Below are positions 7,022 through 13,109 of a stretch of 21,591 bases of DNA, piece after piece (position 1 is the first letter of the stretch; every line of letters starts with the position of its first letter). The notes beneath the pieces are model-generated. The model was given only the letters and a program-made list of their open reading frames with translations, made no database searches and was not told the origin of the DNA. Location of the stretch: positions 1-21,591 of the forward strand of contig DVMC01000041.1 in NCBI GenBank assembly GCA_018715165.1. Direction: 5' to 3'. The DNA comes from Limiplasma pullistercoris (GTDB lineage Bacteria > Bacillota > Clostridia > Christensenellales > Aristaeellaceae). A program made the position numbers and the translations under genes.

Positions 7022-7327
7022 ATGGAAGATTTCATCTACTGGACCTTTGAGACCCGCCACAGCGACGGCTTTACGTACCGCTTCGCAGTACACGAGCACG
7101 AGGACGGCGCAATGCAGATCACCCGTATCAGCCCCTACGACGAAACCGAGTACCACTGGGCTTCCAAATCGGCCGGGCGCGCCGTCTGGCGGATTATCCG
7201 CGACAGACGGATAGTCTCCCGAGCGGGCGCCACAGGGCAAGAGCTTGCCCCGGAAGAGGTCGCACACCTCATGCTGGACGCCGACCAAAAGGCCCACCTT
7301 GATCGCTGCCCCTGCTGCCGCGACTGA
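7022..7327 (+). CDS. Small protein of unknown function
   Basis: A 101-residue acidic protein starting MEDFIYWTFETRHSDGFTYR, with a C-terminal CPCC pair (CPCCRD) that could bind metal or form a disulfide. No membrane segment is seen. The segment ITRISPYDETEYHWASKSAG looks like beta-strand-rich sequence. The start is set by the strong AAGGAGG eight bases upstream in leader copy 2. The gene stands alone between two leader copies, which suggests each gene of the cassette is translated from its own signal. I do not recognise the family. Confidence 0.72.
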   Translation: MEDFIYWTFETRHSDGFTYRFAVHEHEDGAMQITRISPYDETEYHWASKSAGRAVWRIIRDRRIVSRAGATGQELAPEEVAHLMLDADQKAHLDRCPCCRD

Positions 7328-7359
7328 CACGGTTCCCAAATCGAGAAGGAGGTACACCC
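7328..7359 (+). promoter_or_regulatory. Repeated leader, copy 3 (short form, no upstream hairpins)
   Basis: Bases 7328-7357 are identical to 6989-7018, covering the CACGGTTCCC part, AAATCGAG and AAGGAGG. The hairpin half present in copies 2 and 4 is absent; the copy begins one base after the preceding stop codon. It precedes the ATG at 7360. Confidence 0.65.
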
Positions 7360-7593
7360 ATGCCCGGCATCACCTACACGATTCGATTCATTCACCGCAA
7401 TCCCCGCGGCGGGATTCCCTACGAGGAACAGGAGCACCTCAGCCTCGCGGAGGCGTGGAACGCCTTCCGGCTCTTCGCCGAGCCGGACAGCGCCGACCTT
7501 TACTCCGAAATCGAGCTGATCGAGCGCAACTGGGAGGAGGGCAGCGAGCGCCTCCTCGCCCGGCTGACGCTGGGAGAAAGGTACGGCTTTTGA
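7360..7593 (+). CDS. Small protein of unknown function
   Basis: A 77-residue protein, MPGITYTIRFIHRNPRGGIP at the start and LLARLTLGERYGF at the end. The N-terminal beta strand TYTIRFIHR and the helix LSLAEAWNAFRLFAEPD suggest a small alpha/beta domain. It is acidic and soluble with no known motif. The ATG follows AAGGAGG with ideal spacing. Leader copy 3 supplies its translation signal, and it lies 32 bases after the preceding gene. I cannot assign a function. Confidence 0.72.
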   Translation: MPGITYTIRFIHRNPRGGIPYEEQEHLSLAEAWNAFRLFAEPDSADLYSEIELIERNWEEGSERLLARLTLGERYGF

Positions 7594-7627
7594 ATGCCCC
7601 GCCTGACGATGGCCCGACGGCTCCGGG

Positions 7628-7688
7628 CCGAAACCGGCGAGAGCCGGTCGCGGGAAGCCGCACACTTTCAAATCAGGGAGGTACCGAC
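7628..7688 (+). promoter_or_regulatory. Repeated leader, copy 4 (two hairpins plus RBS)
   Basis: ACCGGC-GAGA-GCCGGT (7633-7648) has a GNRA-type tetraloop. It is followed by GCGG-GAAG-CCGC (7650-7661), TTTCAAATC (7666-7674) and GGGAGGT before the ATG at 7689. Compared with copy 2 the loop changes from ACA to GAGA while the stem is kept, the pattern expected of a selected RNA fold. Confidence 0.62.
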
Positions 7689-7751
7689 ATGGAACACACA
7701 CGAGAGGCCGCGCTCCGGCGCTTTCAAATCGGCACGGCCGCGCGGCCTTAA
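7689..7751 (+). CDS. 20-codon mini-ORF behind leader copy 4
   Basis: ATG to TAA encodes 20 residues, MEHTREAALRRFQIGTAARP. A GGGAGGT ribosome site lies at proper spacing, and the whole repeated leader sits in front. Codons 12-14 are the TTTCAAATC motif itself. The stop is 29 bases before the cyclotransferase start, so it may act as a leader peptide or be the stub of a lost cassette gene. It is too short to judge by codon use. Confidence 0.4.
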   Translation: MEHTREAALRRFQIGTAARP

Positions 7752-7780
7752 GACCGACGGACACGAAAAGGAGGACGCAC

Positions 7781-8221
7781 ATGAAGTACATCGCTTACGG
7801 TTCCAACATGGTCAAAGAACAGATGGCTTACCGCTGCCCGGGCGCAAAGCTGATCGGCACGGGGTATCTCCCAAATCACCGTCTGGCGTTTTATCTCCAC
7901 GCCACGGTGGAGCGAAGCCGCGCCCGGGACGCCCGCGTGCCGGTGGCCGTCTGGGAAATCGACGAGGCGGATGAGCAGCGCCTCGACCGCTACGAGGGAT
8001 TTCCGAACTACTACGTCAAGCTCAGGCGGCGGGTGATTCTTGCCGACGGCTCCGAAATCGAGGGCATGGTGTACGTCATGATTCTCATCCGGCGGCAGCC
8101 CCCGACGGCGGAATACTACCGCGCAATCCGCGACGCGTACAGACAGCTCGGCTTCCGCGACGAAATCGCGCGGGTGCTGGAGCCCGCCCTTTGCCGCAGC
8201 CGGGAGCGCAACGGCTTTTAA
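7781..8221 (+). CDS. Gamma-glutamylcyclotransferase-like protein (AIG2/GGCT fold)
   Basis: A 146-residue protein with the family hallmarks: substrate-loop YGSNM at 6-10 (MKYIAYGSNM), a central AVWEIDEADEQRLDRYEGFP with the candidate catalytic Glu (E72), and a conserved Tyr-rich strand after it. Members release 5-oxoproline from gamma-glutamyl amines or peptides. Next to an amidoligase, a role in removing or trimming the amide product is the natural reading. It is the last gene of the plus-strand cassette and is followed by a strong terminator. The ATG follows AAAAGGAGG. The fold is clear; the substrate is inferred. Confidence 0.87.
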   Translation: MKYIAYGSNMVKEQMAYRCPGAKLIGTGYLPNHRLAFYLHATVERSRARDARVPVAVWEIDEADEQRLDRYEGFPNYYVKLRRRVILADGSEIEGMVYVMILIRRQPPTAEYYRAIRDAYRQLGFRDEIARVLEPALCRSRERNGF

Positions 8222-8245
8222 ATCCGCCAGGTCCCATCCATGCGG

Positions 8246-8287
8246 CAGGCCCGCCCTCCTTGCGAGGCGCGGGCCTGTTTGGCTTTT
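8246..8287 (+). terminator. Terminator of the amidoligase cassette
   Basis: CAGGCCCGC (8246-8254) pairs perfectly with GCGGGCCTG (8269-8277), with an inner CCTC/GAGG pair in the loop, followed by TTTGGCTTTT. It lies 24 bases after the cyclotransferase stop. Confidence 0.8.
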
Positions 8288-8370
8288 GTCGGGCCTGGGC
8301 GGCGGGGCGGGGCGCATGCCCGGGGCGGAGTCTTCGGGCGAAACGTGCGCTGGCGTGGGCCGCGTGGCAG

Positions 8371-8390
8371 AGAAAAAGCGCCGGGCGCTT
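8371..8390 (-). terminator. Terminator of the convergent minus-strand cassette
   Basis: On the minus strand AAGCGC-CCG-GCGCTT is followed by TTTCT (plus-strand arms 8376-8381 and 8385-8390). It lies 26 bases beyond the zinc-ribbon gene stop. The two cassettes thus end face to face with separate terminators. Confidence 0.65.
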
Positions 8391-8416
8391 GCCTGACGCT
8401 TTCCCATGCGATTGTC

Positions 8417-8935
8417 TTACGAATCGACGACGTCTGCCGCCACCTGAACGCCGCCGTCCGGGCCGCTTCGGAATCGGATGAGCACCGCGCCGTCCGCCGC
8501 AGCGAACTTTGCCTGAAAGGGCTGCGGCCACAGCTCGGTCAGGCCGGGGCAGCTTTCCAATGCCTCAAGCCTGTACCACTCGGCGTTGTCGGGATCATCC
8601 CGGCAAAGAAGGAAGATTCGCTGCAAGTCCTCACTCTGCGTGCGCAGTACCGTTTCCATGACCTCTCGCGCCGGGCGCGCTTTGAAATCAGCAGGCGGCC
8701 TTTCGGGCTGAAACGCCGCCCAGCAGGTCAGCGGATACTGCTGCTTCATGAAGGCCAGCAGGGCTTCCGCCGTGCCGCAGGTGTCGCAGACGTACACGTC
8801 CGCTATGCGGCTCAGGGCGTTGGTGTGTATCGGCTCCTTCATGCGGTCTTCTCCGCAGCGCGGGCAGGGCATGCGCTCCCCCATCTGCTGCCGGGCTTTC
8901 AAATCCAGCAGCTTACGTTCCATCCGTTCCGTCAA
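8417..8935 (-). CDS. Zinc-ribbon protein of unknown function (phage/ICE type)
   Basis: A 172-residue protein if started at TTG 8935. It contains a CPRC...CDTC zinc ribbon (C24, C27, C50, C53) around MKEPIHTNALSRIADVYVC, then helical sequence and a C-terminal beta-rich part. TTG is preferred because AAGGAGGAG lies eight bases upstream; the next in-frame ATG (8923) is 20 bases from it, and longer frames run through the preceding gene. It overlaps the DUF4314 gene by 23 bases and ends the four-gene minus cassette. Similar HTNALSR-containing zinc ribbons are common in Clostridia prophages, but their job is not known to me. Confidence 0.75.
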   Translation of the reverse strand: MTERMERKLLDLKARQQMGERMPCPRCGEDRMKEPIHTNALSRIADVYVCDTCGTAEALLAFMKQQYPLTCWAAFQPERPPADFKARPAREVMETVLRTQSEDLQRIFLLCRDDPDNAEWYRLEALESCPGLTELWPQPFQAKFAAADGAVLIRFRSGPDGGVQVAADVVDS

Positions 8936-9179
8936 GGGCTTCTCCTCCTTTCGAATCCACCACCGTGCACGCGTCCGCGCCGTAGGCCACACCCAGCGAA
9001 GCGCCGCCGTCCCACGCGACGTGGATCGTGCCGATGTCGTCCACGGCGATCACGGTGCCAAGCGCGCCCGCTTTCAAATCGGGCCGGTAGGGGTCGTTCA
9101 TGCGAAGTAGCTTTACCCGCGCGCCGGGCCTGTAGTGCTCCCGCAGCCATGCCAGCTTCTCAGGGGTCGGTCCGAGCAT
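8913..9179 (-). CDS. DUF4314 family protein
   Basis: An 88-residue protein. The core YRPGARVKLLRMNDPYR followed by ALGTVIAVDDIGTIHVAWDG and a hydrophobic GASLGV fits DUF4314, a small beta-barrel-like family found in phages and conjugative elements. The ATG at 9179 follows GGGAGAGG at seven bases. A longer frame to 9236 starts inside the upstream gene and is rejected. It overlaps its upstream neighbour by 20 bases and its downstream neighbour by 23, typical of a compact operon. One of the exact TTTCAAATC motif copies (9072-9080) falls in it, encoding PDLKA. Confidence 0.82.
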   Translation of the reverse strand: MLGPTPEKLAWLREHYRPGARVKLLRMNDPYRPDLKAGALGTVIAVDDIGTIHVAWDGGASLGVAYGADACTVVDSKGGEALDGTDGT

Positions 9180-9498
9180 GGTGATCCTCTCCCTTCCGCT
9201 CCTGAATCGCCCCGCCCGGCAACTCGCCGGTGACAAAGGCGTGATACACGCGCCCGCCGTCCCGCGCTCCGGCCAGATACATTTCCAGCGCCAGCGCGGC
9301 GGTGTACCCCATCCACAGATCGTCCCGCGCGGTCAGCTCCGCGTTGGGGTGCGCTTCGGTTTCGTCCAGCGCCGCGTGCAGTTCGCGCACCGCGTTGTCA
9401 AACAGGGGGCTGCGCTCGGGGTGCGCTCTTAAATCCCGCTCCACCGTATCGATGCGGTTGAGTGCGACATCCCGAATCCAGTCCATCCACGCGCTCAT
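9160..9498 (-). CDS. Unknown alpha-helical protein
   Basis: A 112-residue protein starting MSAWMDWIRDVALNRIDTVE. It is predicted mostly helical by eye, with a central DDLWMGYTAALALEMYLAGA that is hydrophobic but interrupted by charges, so not a clear membrane span. Its ATG overlaps the stop of the upstream gene in an ATGA (9495-9498), so translation is coupled, and a GGGGCGGAG purine stretch precedes it. It sits between the 'virulence-related' gene and the DUF4314 gene. I do not recognise a family. Confidence 0.68.
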   Translation of the reverse strand: MSAWMDWIRDVALNRIDTVERDLRAHPERSPLFDNAVRELHAALDETEAHPNAELTARDDLWMGYTAALALEMYLAGARDGGRVYHAFVTGELPGGAIQERKGEDHHARTDP

Positions 9499-10313
9499 GT
9501 CTCCGCCCCTTCCCCCACCGCCTGCCGCTCCCGGCGGAGCCGCGCGTACTTCTCCCGGTGTGCCCGCATGCCCGCTTCGTTTTTGAATGCGGCATAGCCG
9601 CTAAGGTGGCCCATGAGCATGCGGCGCAGTTCCCTGTGTTCCCTGCCTGCGAAGCCCAGCCGCGTCAGCAGGCTGTTGGCGTGGTACTTCTCGTTTTCGG
9701 GGTCCGCGTCCGCTTTGAGGAACACGCGCCTGGCGGCTTTTGCGTGCCGGAGCACCGCGTCCAGGAGCGCCTCACATGCCTGCCGGCGGGCCGGGTCGAG
9801 GTCGTCCGGGGCCGTCTCGAAGGCGAGCTTTCCTTCCCGGAGACGGCAGCCCTTCAGCGTTCCCGCCGCAAGCCCCTCCGCGAGCCGGGCTTCGAAATCG
9901 GCCGGGGTCTGCGCTTCCTTCAGCCGCTCCACCAGCTGCCGGTCGATGTACAGGGCGTCGCTTCGCATCATCCGGCGGAGGATGTGCTGATGGCTGTACA
10001 GGATGCCCAGAAGGTTGGTCAGCTGCGGAACCGTCCAGTCCTCCACCGGGAAGCTCAGCTCCGTCTCTGCCGCGGGCGCCTCCGCCCCGGAATCTGCCGC
10101 GTCCGTCAGCCAGCCCCGTTCCATCAGCATCGGCCTGAGCCCGTCCAGCAGTGCCCCGTCGTCGCTTGCGATGCTTCCGTCCCGCTCAACCGTCAGGTCG
10201 CCGATCCGGTAGGCGCAGGTCGGCATGCGCAGGTAGACCGCCGGGCTGCCGAGCCGCTCCGAAATCGCCCGGACCACCTCCCGGCGTTCCGCGGGGTTCG
10301 TTTGTAGCGTCAT
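9495..10313 (-). CDS. 'Virulence-related' mobile-element protein sharing both ends of the amidoligase
   Basis: A 272-residue protein of a type often labelled 'virulence-related protein' in Clostridia elements, without a proven function. Residues 10-47 contain RAI...G....Y followed by TVERDGS (41-47), which also occurs at 53-59 of the amidoligase. Residues 207-242 align without gaps to 255-290 of the amidoligase, sharing about 16 of 36 positions, including the KY pair, RLGF and a GxAA ending. The glutamine-synthetase-like core motifs (GIEIETTG, CGIHIHVG, FRAFNG) are absent, so catalysis is not expected. It may be a binding or adaptor partner. ATG 10313 follows GGAGGG at six bases. It is the first gene of the minus cassette, behind the promoter at 10344-10373. 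Confidence 0.78.
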   Translation of the reverse strand: MTLQTNPAERREVVRAISERLGSPAVYLRMPTCAYRIGDLTVERDGSIASDDGALLDGLRPMLMERGWLTDAADSGAEAPAAETELSFPVEDWTVPQLTNLLGILYSHQHILRRMMRSDALYIDRQLVERLKEAQTPADFEARLAEGLAAGTLKGCRLREGKLAFETAPDDLDPARRQACEALLDAVLRHAKAARRVFLKADADPENEKYHANSLLTRLGFAGREHRELRRMLMGHLSGYAAFKNEAGMRAHREKYARLRRERQAVGEGAET

Positions 10314-10343
10314 GTTGATCCCTCCGTTCATTTTGGGTAGTGA

Positions 10344-10373
10344 CATATACGCTCTGAACCGGTGAAAAGTCAA
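10344..10373 (-). promoter_or_regulatory. Promoter of the minus-strand accessory cassette
   Basis: Read on the minus strand, TTGACT (plus coordinates 10368-10373) and TATATG (10344-10349) are 18 bases apart, and the first gene starts 31 bases beyond the -10 box. The region is AT-richer than its surroundings. Confidence 0.6.
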
Positions 10374-10410
10374 GCGGTTTCCGGATATTCTCTGTCATCA
10401 GGCACAGCGG

Positions 10411-10452
10411 AATAAAAACTGCCCTCCGGAGCGCTGCTGATCTCCGAAGGGC
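10411..10452 (-). terminator. Terminator after the replication operon
   Basis: GCCCTCCGGAG (10421-10431) pairs with CTCCGAAGGGC (10442-10452) with one mismatch. On the minus strand the stem is followed by AGTTTTTATT. It lies about 70 bases downstream of the DUF1492 gene and separates it from the accessory cassette. Confidence 0.8.
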
Positions 10453-10521
10453 GGTGTGTGTCCTTTTCCGACGAGTGTAATGATAGCACAGATCACGACT
10501 CTCAAACCATATCAAAAGCTA

Positions 10522-10935
10522 TCATTTTTCGCCGGGCACAAGAATTTTTTTCAAAGCCTCGCCGTGCAGGCGGTAGATGGTCGGCTCGCTGTAGCCGAGC
10601 TCCGTCATGATCTCATTCCACGGCTTATAGCACAGATACCGCAGCTCCAGAATCAGCTGCTGGTCCGGGTCGGAAACGGCGTTGATCGCCCGACGGGCTT
10701 CCGCCTTCAAATCCACCAGCCGGTCGATGTCCTCGTTGATCTCCCGTTCCAGATCCACGATCTTGCAGATGGTGTCAGCCATTTGCTGCCGGCTCGGGCT
10801 GTCCGGCCGGGGCATATCCGACAGCGTTGCCGTGCAGCTCGTCGCCGCCTCCCGCAGCCGCATCACCTGCGACAGCTTGCTGCTTATCCTCTGGTCGATG
10901 TGAAACGCCTGGGACAGATATTCCTTTGCCGTCAT
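10522..10935 (-). CDS. DUF1492-like phage regulator with sigma-70 region 4-type HTH
   Basis: A 137-residue protein: MTAKEYLSQAFHIDQRISSK, a coiled-coil helical middle (KIVDLEREINEDIDRLVDLK), then a C-terminal helix-turn-helix (LILELRYLCYKPWNEIMTEL, GYSEPTIYRLHGEAL) like sigma region 4. Such proteins sit at the end of phage early regions and are thought to activate late genes. ATG 10935 is chosen because GGAG is seven bases upstream; an ATG six bases earlier is too close to it. The start lies inside the VRR-NUC reading frame, a 161-base overlap. A strong terminator follows. Confidence 0.87.
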   Translation of the reverse strand: MTAKEYLSQAFHIDQRISSKLSQVMRLREAATSCTATLSDMPRPDSPSRQQMADTICKIVDLEREINEDIDRLVDLKAEARRAINAVSDPDQQLILELRYLCYKPWNEIMTELGYSEPTIYRLHGEALKKILVPGEK

Positions 10936-11236
10936 TTGCATTCTCCTCTCCCCCATCCGCCTGACGAATGATGGTCTTCACGTCTTCCACGCTCTCCACC
11001 CGGCGGGCGATGCCGCCGGCAGCGTTGATCCTTGCGAGGGTCCGCTTCTGCAGCGGCGTCAGCCTGCCGCCCGGCCGCTTCACTTCCAGCCCCAGAAACC
11101 GCCCTCTGTAGCAGCAGATGATATCCGGGACGCCGGACGTACCATACGCGCCTCCGTGCTCCTTCCAGAAGAACACGTCCTCACCCAGTGTGGCCAGATA
11201 CCGCCTGATGGCCGCAACGATGTCCTTCTCAGGCAA
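10775..11236 (-). CDS. VRR-NUC domain nuclease with an extended C-terminus
   Basis: The first ~95 residues are a standard VRR-NUC domain, a PD-(D/E)XK-type nuclease seen in phage replication modules. It has EKDIVAAIRRYLATLG, FFWKEHGGAYGTSGVPDII with the catalytic Asp, GLEVKRPGG with the E-x-K, and TPLQKRTL. About 50 further residues (ANDGKGISV onward) run in another frame through the start of the DUF1492 gene and look like non-native Gly/Ala-rich sequence. Typical homologs stop near residue 95-110, so a lost stop or small indel is likely. The TTG at 11236 is preferred because GGGGGTG lies six bases upstream; a GTG at 11245 has no room for a ribosome site. It overlaps the SNF2 stop by eight bases. 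Confidence 0.82.
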   Translation of the reverse strand: MPEKDIVAAIRRYLATLGEDVFFWKEHGGAYGTSGVPDIICCYRGRFLGLEVKRPGGRLTPLQKRTLARINAAGGIARRVESVEDVKTIIRQADGGEENANDGKGISVPGVSHRPEDKQQAVAGDAAAGGGDELHGNAVGYAPAGQPEPAANG

Positions 11237-12677
11237 GTCTTTCACCCCCCGACAGGGTGTCCCGTTCTTTCACGGCCTGAATCTTTGCCTTCACCGCCGC
11301 CATGAGCGCGTTCTGGTCCGCGGCCTTGTCCCGGAGCGCCCGCATCACCTGTTCGTCCATCGTGCCCTTCACCACCAGATGGTGCACGACCACCGTATTT
11401 TTCTGCCCCTGCCGCCAGAGCCGGGCGTTCGCCTGCTCGTAGAGCTCCAGCGACCAGTTCAGCCCGAACCACACGATGGTGCTGCCGCCGTGCTGGAGAT
11501 TGAGTCCGTGGCCGGTGGAGGCGGGCTGGGTCGCAGCGACGGGAATCCTGCCGGCGTTCCAGTCCGCCATGTCCTGCGCCGTTTTCAGCTCCCGCACGCC
11601 GCCCGGATTCTCCGGGCTGTACGTCCCAGGCCGCTGCCGGATGCGCGCCAGGTCGTGCCGGTAGTTGACCATCACCAGCACGGGCTTGCCGTTGGCTGCT
11701 TCGATGAGGTCCTCCAGCGCGTCCAGCTTGCGGTCGTGAATCACGCGCACGTTATGAAACTCATCATAGACCGCGCCGTTGGCAAGCTGGAGCAGCTTTC
11801 CGGCAAGCGCCGCGGCGTTGAGGGCGAGGACATCCCCGTCCGCATAGGGCAAGAGCATGTCCCGCTCCATCCGGCGGTACAGCTTTTCCTCTCTTGCGGA
11901 CAACCGGATCTCCACCACGTTGTCCACCCGCTCCGGCATCCTGAGGTGATCCGTCGCCCGCATGGACACGCAGATATCGCCGATGCGCCGGTAGATGGCT
12001 TCTTCCGCGCCGGGCCTGGGCTCGCGCCTGTAGGGGGTCCAGCTGTTTGGGGTGTCAAAGTACAGGTCCAGATAGCTGCGCATCGTCCTGCCCAGCCGCG
12101 CGCCCCGATCCAGCAGATAGATCTGGGGCCAGAGGTCCTCCAGCCCGTTGGGCGCAGGCGTTCCGGTCAGCCCAACGACGCGGGAAAACTGGGGCAGCAC
12201 TTTCTTGAGCGCCAGAAAACGCTTGGCGCGACTGTTCTTGAAGGATGACAACTCGTCGATTACCAGCATGTCGAAGGGCAGCTTTCGCCCGGCGTAGTGC
12301 CGGACCAGCCACTCCACGTTCTCGCGGTTGATGACGTACAGATCGGCCCTCCGGCTCAGCGCGGCGATGCGTTCCTTGGGCGTGCCGAGCACGCGCTCCA
12401 GCTTCAGGCCGCCGAGATGCTCCCACTTGTCCAGCTCGGCAATCCAGGTATCCCGTGCCACGCGCAGCGGCGCGATAATCAGGACGCGGCTCACCTCGAA
12501 GCTGTCGTAGAGCAGATGGGCCACGGCGGTCAGGGCAATGGCCGTCTTGCCAAGCCCCATGTCGAGAAATACGCCGCATTGCAGATGCGCTTCGATGAAC
12601 TCCACGCAGAAGCGCTGGTAGTCATGCAGGTCGCGCTCCGCAAGCGGCCGCACATCACGGGGTCTATGTGCGTTCAT
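11229..12677 (-). CDS. Phage SNF2-family DNA helicase/translocase
   Basis: A 482-residue superfamily 2 ATPase of about the usual phage length. Motif I DMGLGKT at 39-45, motif II DELS at 141-144, motif III LTGTP at 170-174 and motif VI QANARLWRQGQ at 415-425 are all intact, with STGHGLNLQ (motif V) near 387. It would remodel or translocate on DNA during phage replication and recombination. The ATG at 12677 follows GGAG at ten bases. The N-terminus (HDYQRFCVEFIEAH) is typical once the first ~17 residues are ignored. It overlaps VRR-NUC downstream. Upstream lies a 432-base non-coding stretch with repeats, so its transcription may be independent of the primase gene. Confidence 0.92.
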   Translation of the reverse strand: MNAHRPRDVRPLAERDLHDYQRFCVEFIEAHLQCGVFLDMGLGKTAIALTAVAHLLYDSFEVSRVLIIAPLRVARDTWIAELDKWEHLGGLKLERVLGTPKERIAALSRRADLYVINRENVEWLVRHYAGRKLPFDMLVIDELSSFKNSRAKRFLALKKVLPQFSRVVGLTGTPAPNGLEDLWPQIYLLDRGARLGRTMRSYLDLYFDTPNSWTPYRREPRPGAEEAIYRRIGDICVSMRATDHLRMPERVDNVVEIRLSAREEKLYRRMERDMLLPYADGDVLALNAAALAGKLLQLANGAVYDEFHNVRVIHDRKLDALEDLIEAANGKPVLVMVNYRHDLARIRQRPGTYSPENPGGVRELKTAQDMADWNAGRIPVAATQPASTGHGLNLQHGGSTIVWFGLNWSLELYEQANARLWRQGQKNTVVVHHLVVKGTMDEQVMRALRDKAADQNALMAAVKAKIQAVKERDTLSGGERLA

Positions 12678-13109
12678 AGGATATCAGCTCCATTCGTAGT
12701 GCGGTATAAGCAGCTCCCCTATGCGGTAGCAAGGTTTGGCGCGCATGCCATGCCTTGCAGCCACATAAGGGAGCGGGGACATATCGTGAGAAGCCGCCAA
12801 GGAATCGGCAGCCCTGTTTTGAGCGAAACAGGCGCAACGTACATTGCCTCGCGCGCGCAGGTGCATACGGGCACATACACGCTCGTTTTTTTCTTTTTTC
12901 TTCTCTTTTTCAAAACCTCTATAGAAAAGATGGCAAATGGCAAACACGGGAGTTTTCTTCCTATATATGCCTGCGTTTGCCTTCCCCGATTGCCCTGGTT
13001 TGCCATCGTCATTGGCAAGCGTCCGCCGTATCTTTTCGGCTTGCCATCGCACATGGCAAACCGATCGCAAGCGCGGCGGCAATGCGCTCCGCCTGCTGCG
13101 GCGAAGTCC
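12678..13109. other. Non-coding region between helicase and primase genes; candidate replication origin
   Basis: No convincing gene is seen: the minus-strand frames here begin with weak starts and give low-complexity or basic peptides. The region contains a hairpin CCTGTTT/AAACAGG (12813-12832), GCAAGG/CCTTGC arms (12730-12755), a long T-rich pyrimidine run (about 12888-12910), and the TTGCC/GGCAA cluster described separately. Iterons, palindromes and an easily melted tract beside replication genes are the usual makings of a phage origin. The function is inferred. Confidence 0.45.
12931..13059. repeat. Iteron-like cluster of TTGCC / TGGCAA half-sites
   Basis: Two inverted repeats have the same layout: TTGCCA-7 bases-TGGCAA at 13000-13018 and at 13041-13059, 41 bases apart start to start (about four helical turns). 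Further half-sites are TGGCAA at 12931-12936 and 12938-12943, and TTGCC at 12977-12981 and 12990-12994. The pairs begin their spacers alike (TCG). The arrangement suggests a protein-binding array. Confidence 0.6.

Larger units (their letters stand above)
6600..9080 (+). repeat. Dispersed 9-mer TTTCAAATC, all copies in the same orientation
   Basis: Exact copies on the plus strand lie at 6600-6608, 7666-7674, 7722-7730, 8897-8905 and 9072-9080. One- or two-mismatch copies occur near 6698, 6903, 8213, 8681, 9430, 9895 and 10706, usually preceded by GC. The copies keep one orientation although the genes change strand at about 8.3 kb, and they fall both between genes and inside them. In minus-strand genes they encode DLKA/DFKA-like residues. 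I saw no reverse-complement copy and no exact copy elsewhere in the window by eye. The function is unknown. Confidence 0.55.

Noticed and set aside
7594..7974. Plus-strand frame bridging the leader copy 4 and the cyclotransferase start
   Set aside because: Starts at the preceding stop with no ribosome site and overlaps the well-supported cyclotransferase in another frame.
12931..13059. CRISPR-like array
   Set aside because: The repeated units are 5-6 bases and partly inverted, with unequal spacing; no 24-40 base direct repeats and no cas genes nearby.
12684..13082. Minus-strand frame of 132 codons between helicase and primase genes
   Set aside because: Weak TTG start without ribosome site; basic, Lys-run peptide that simply translates the T-rich tract and the TTGCC repeats. 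A real short gene here cannot be fully excluded.
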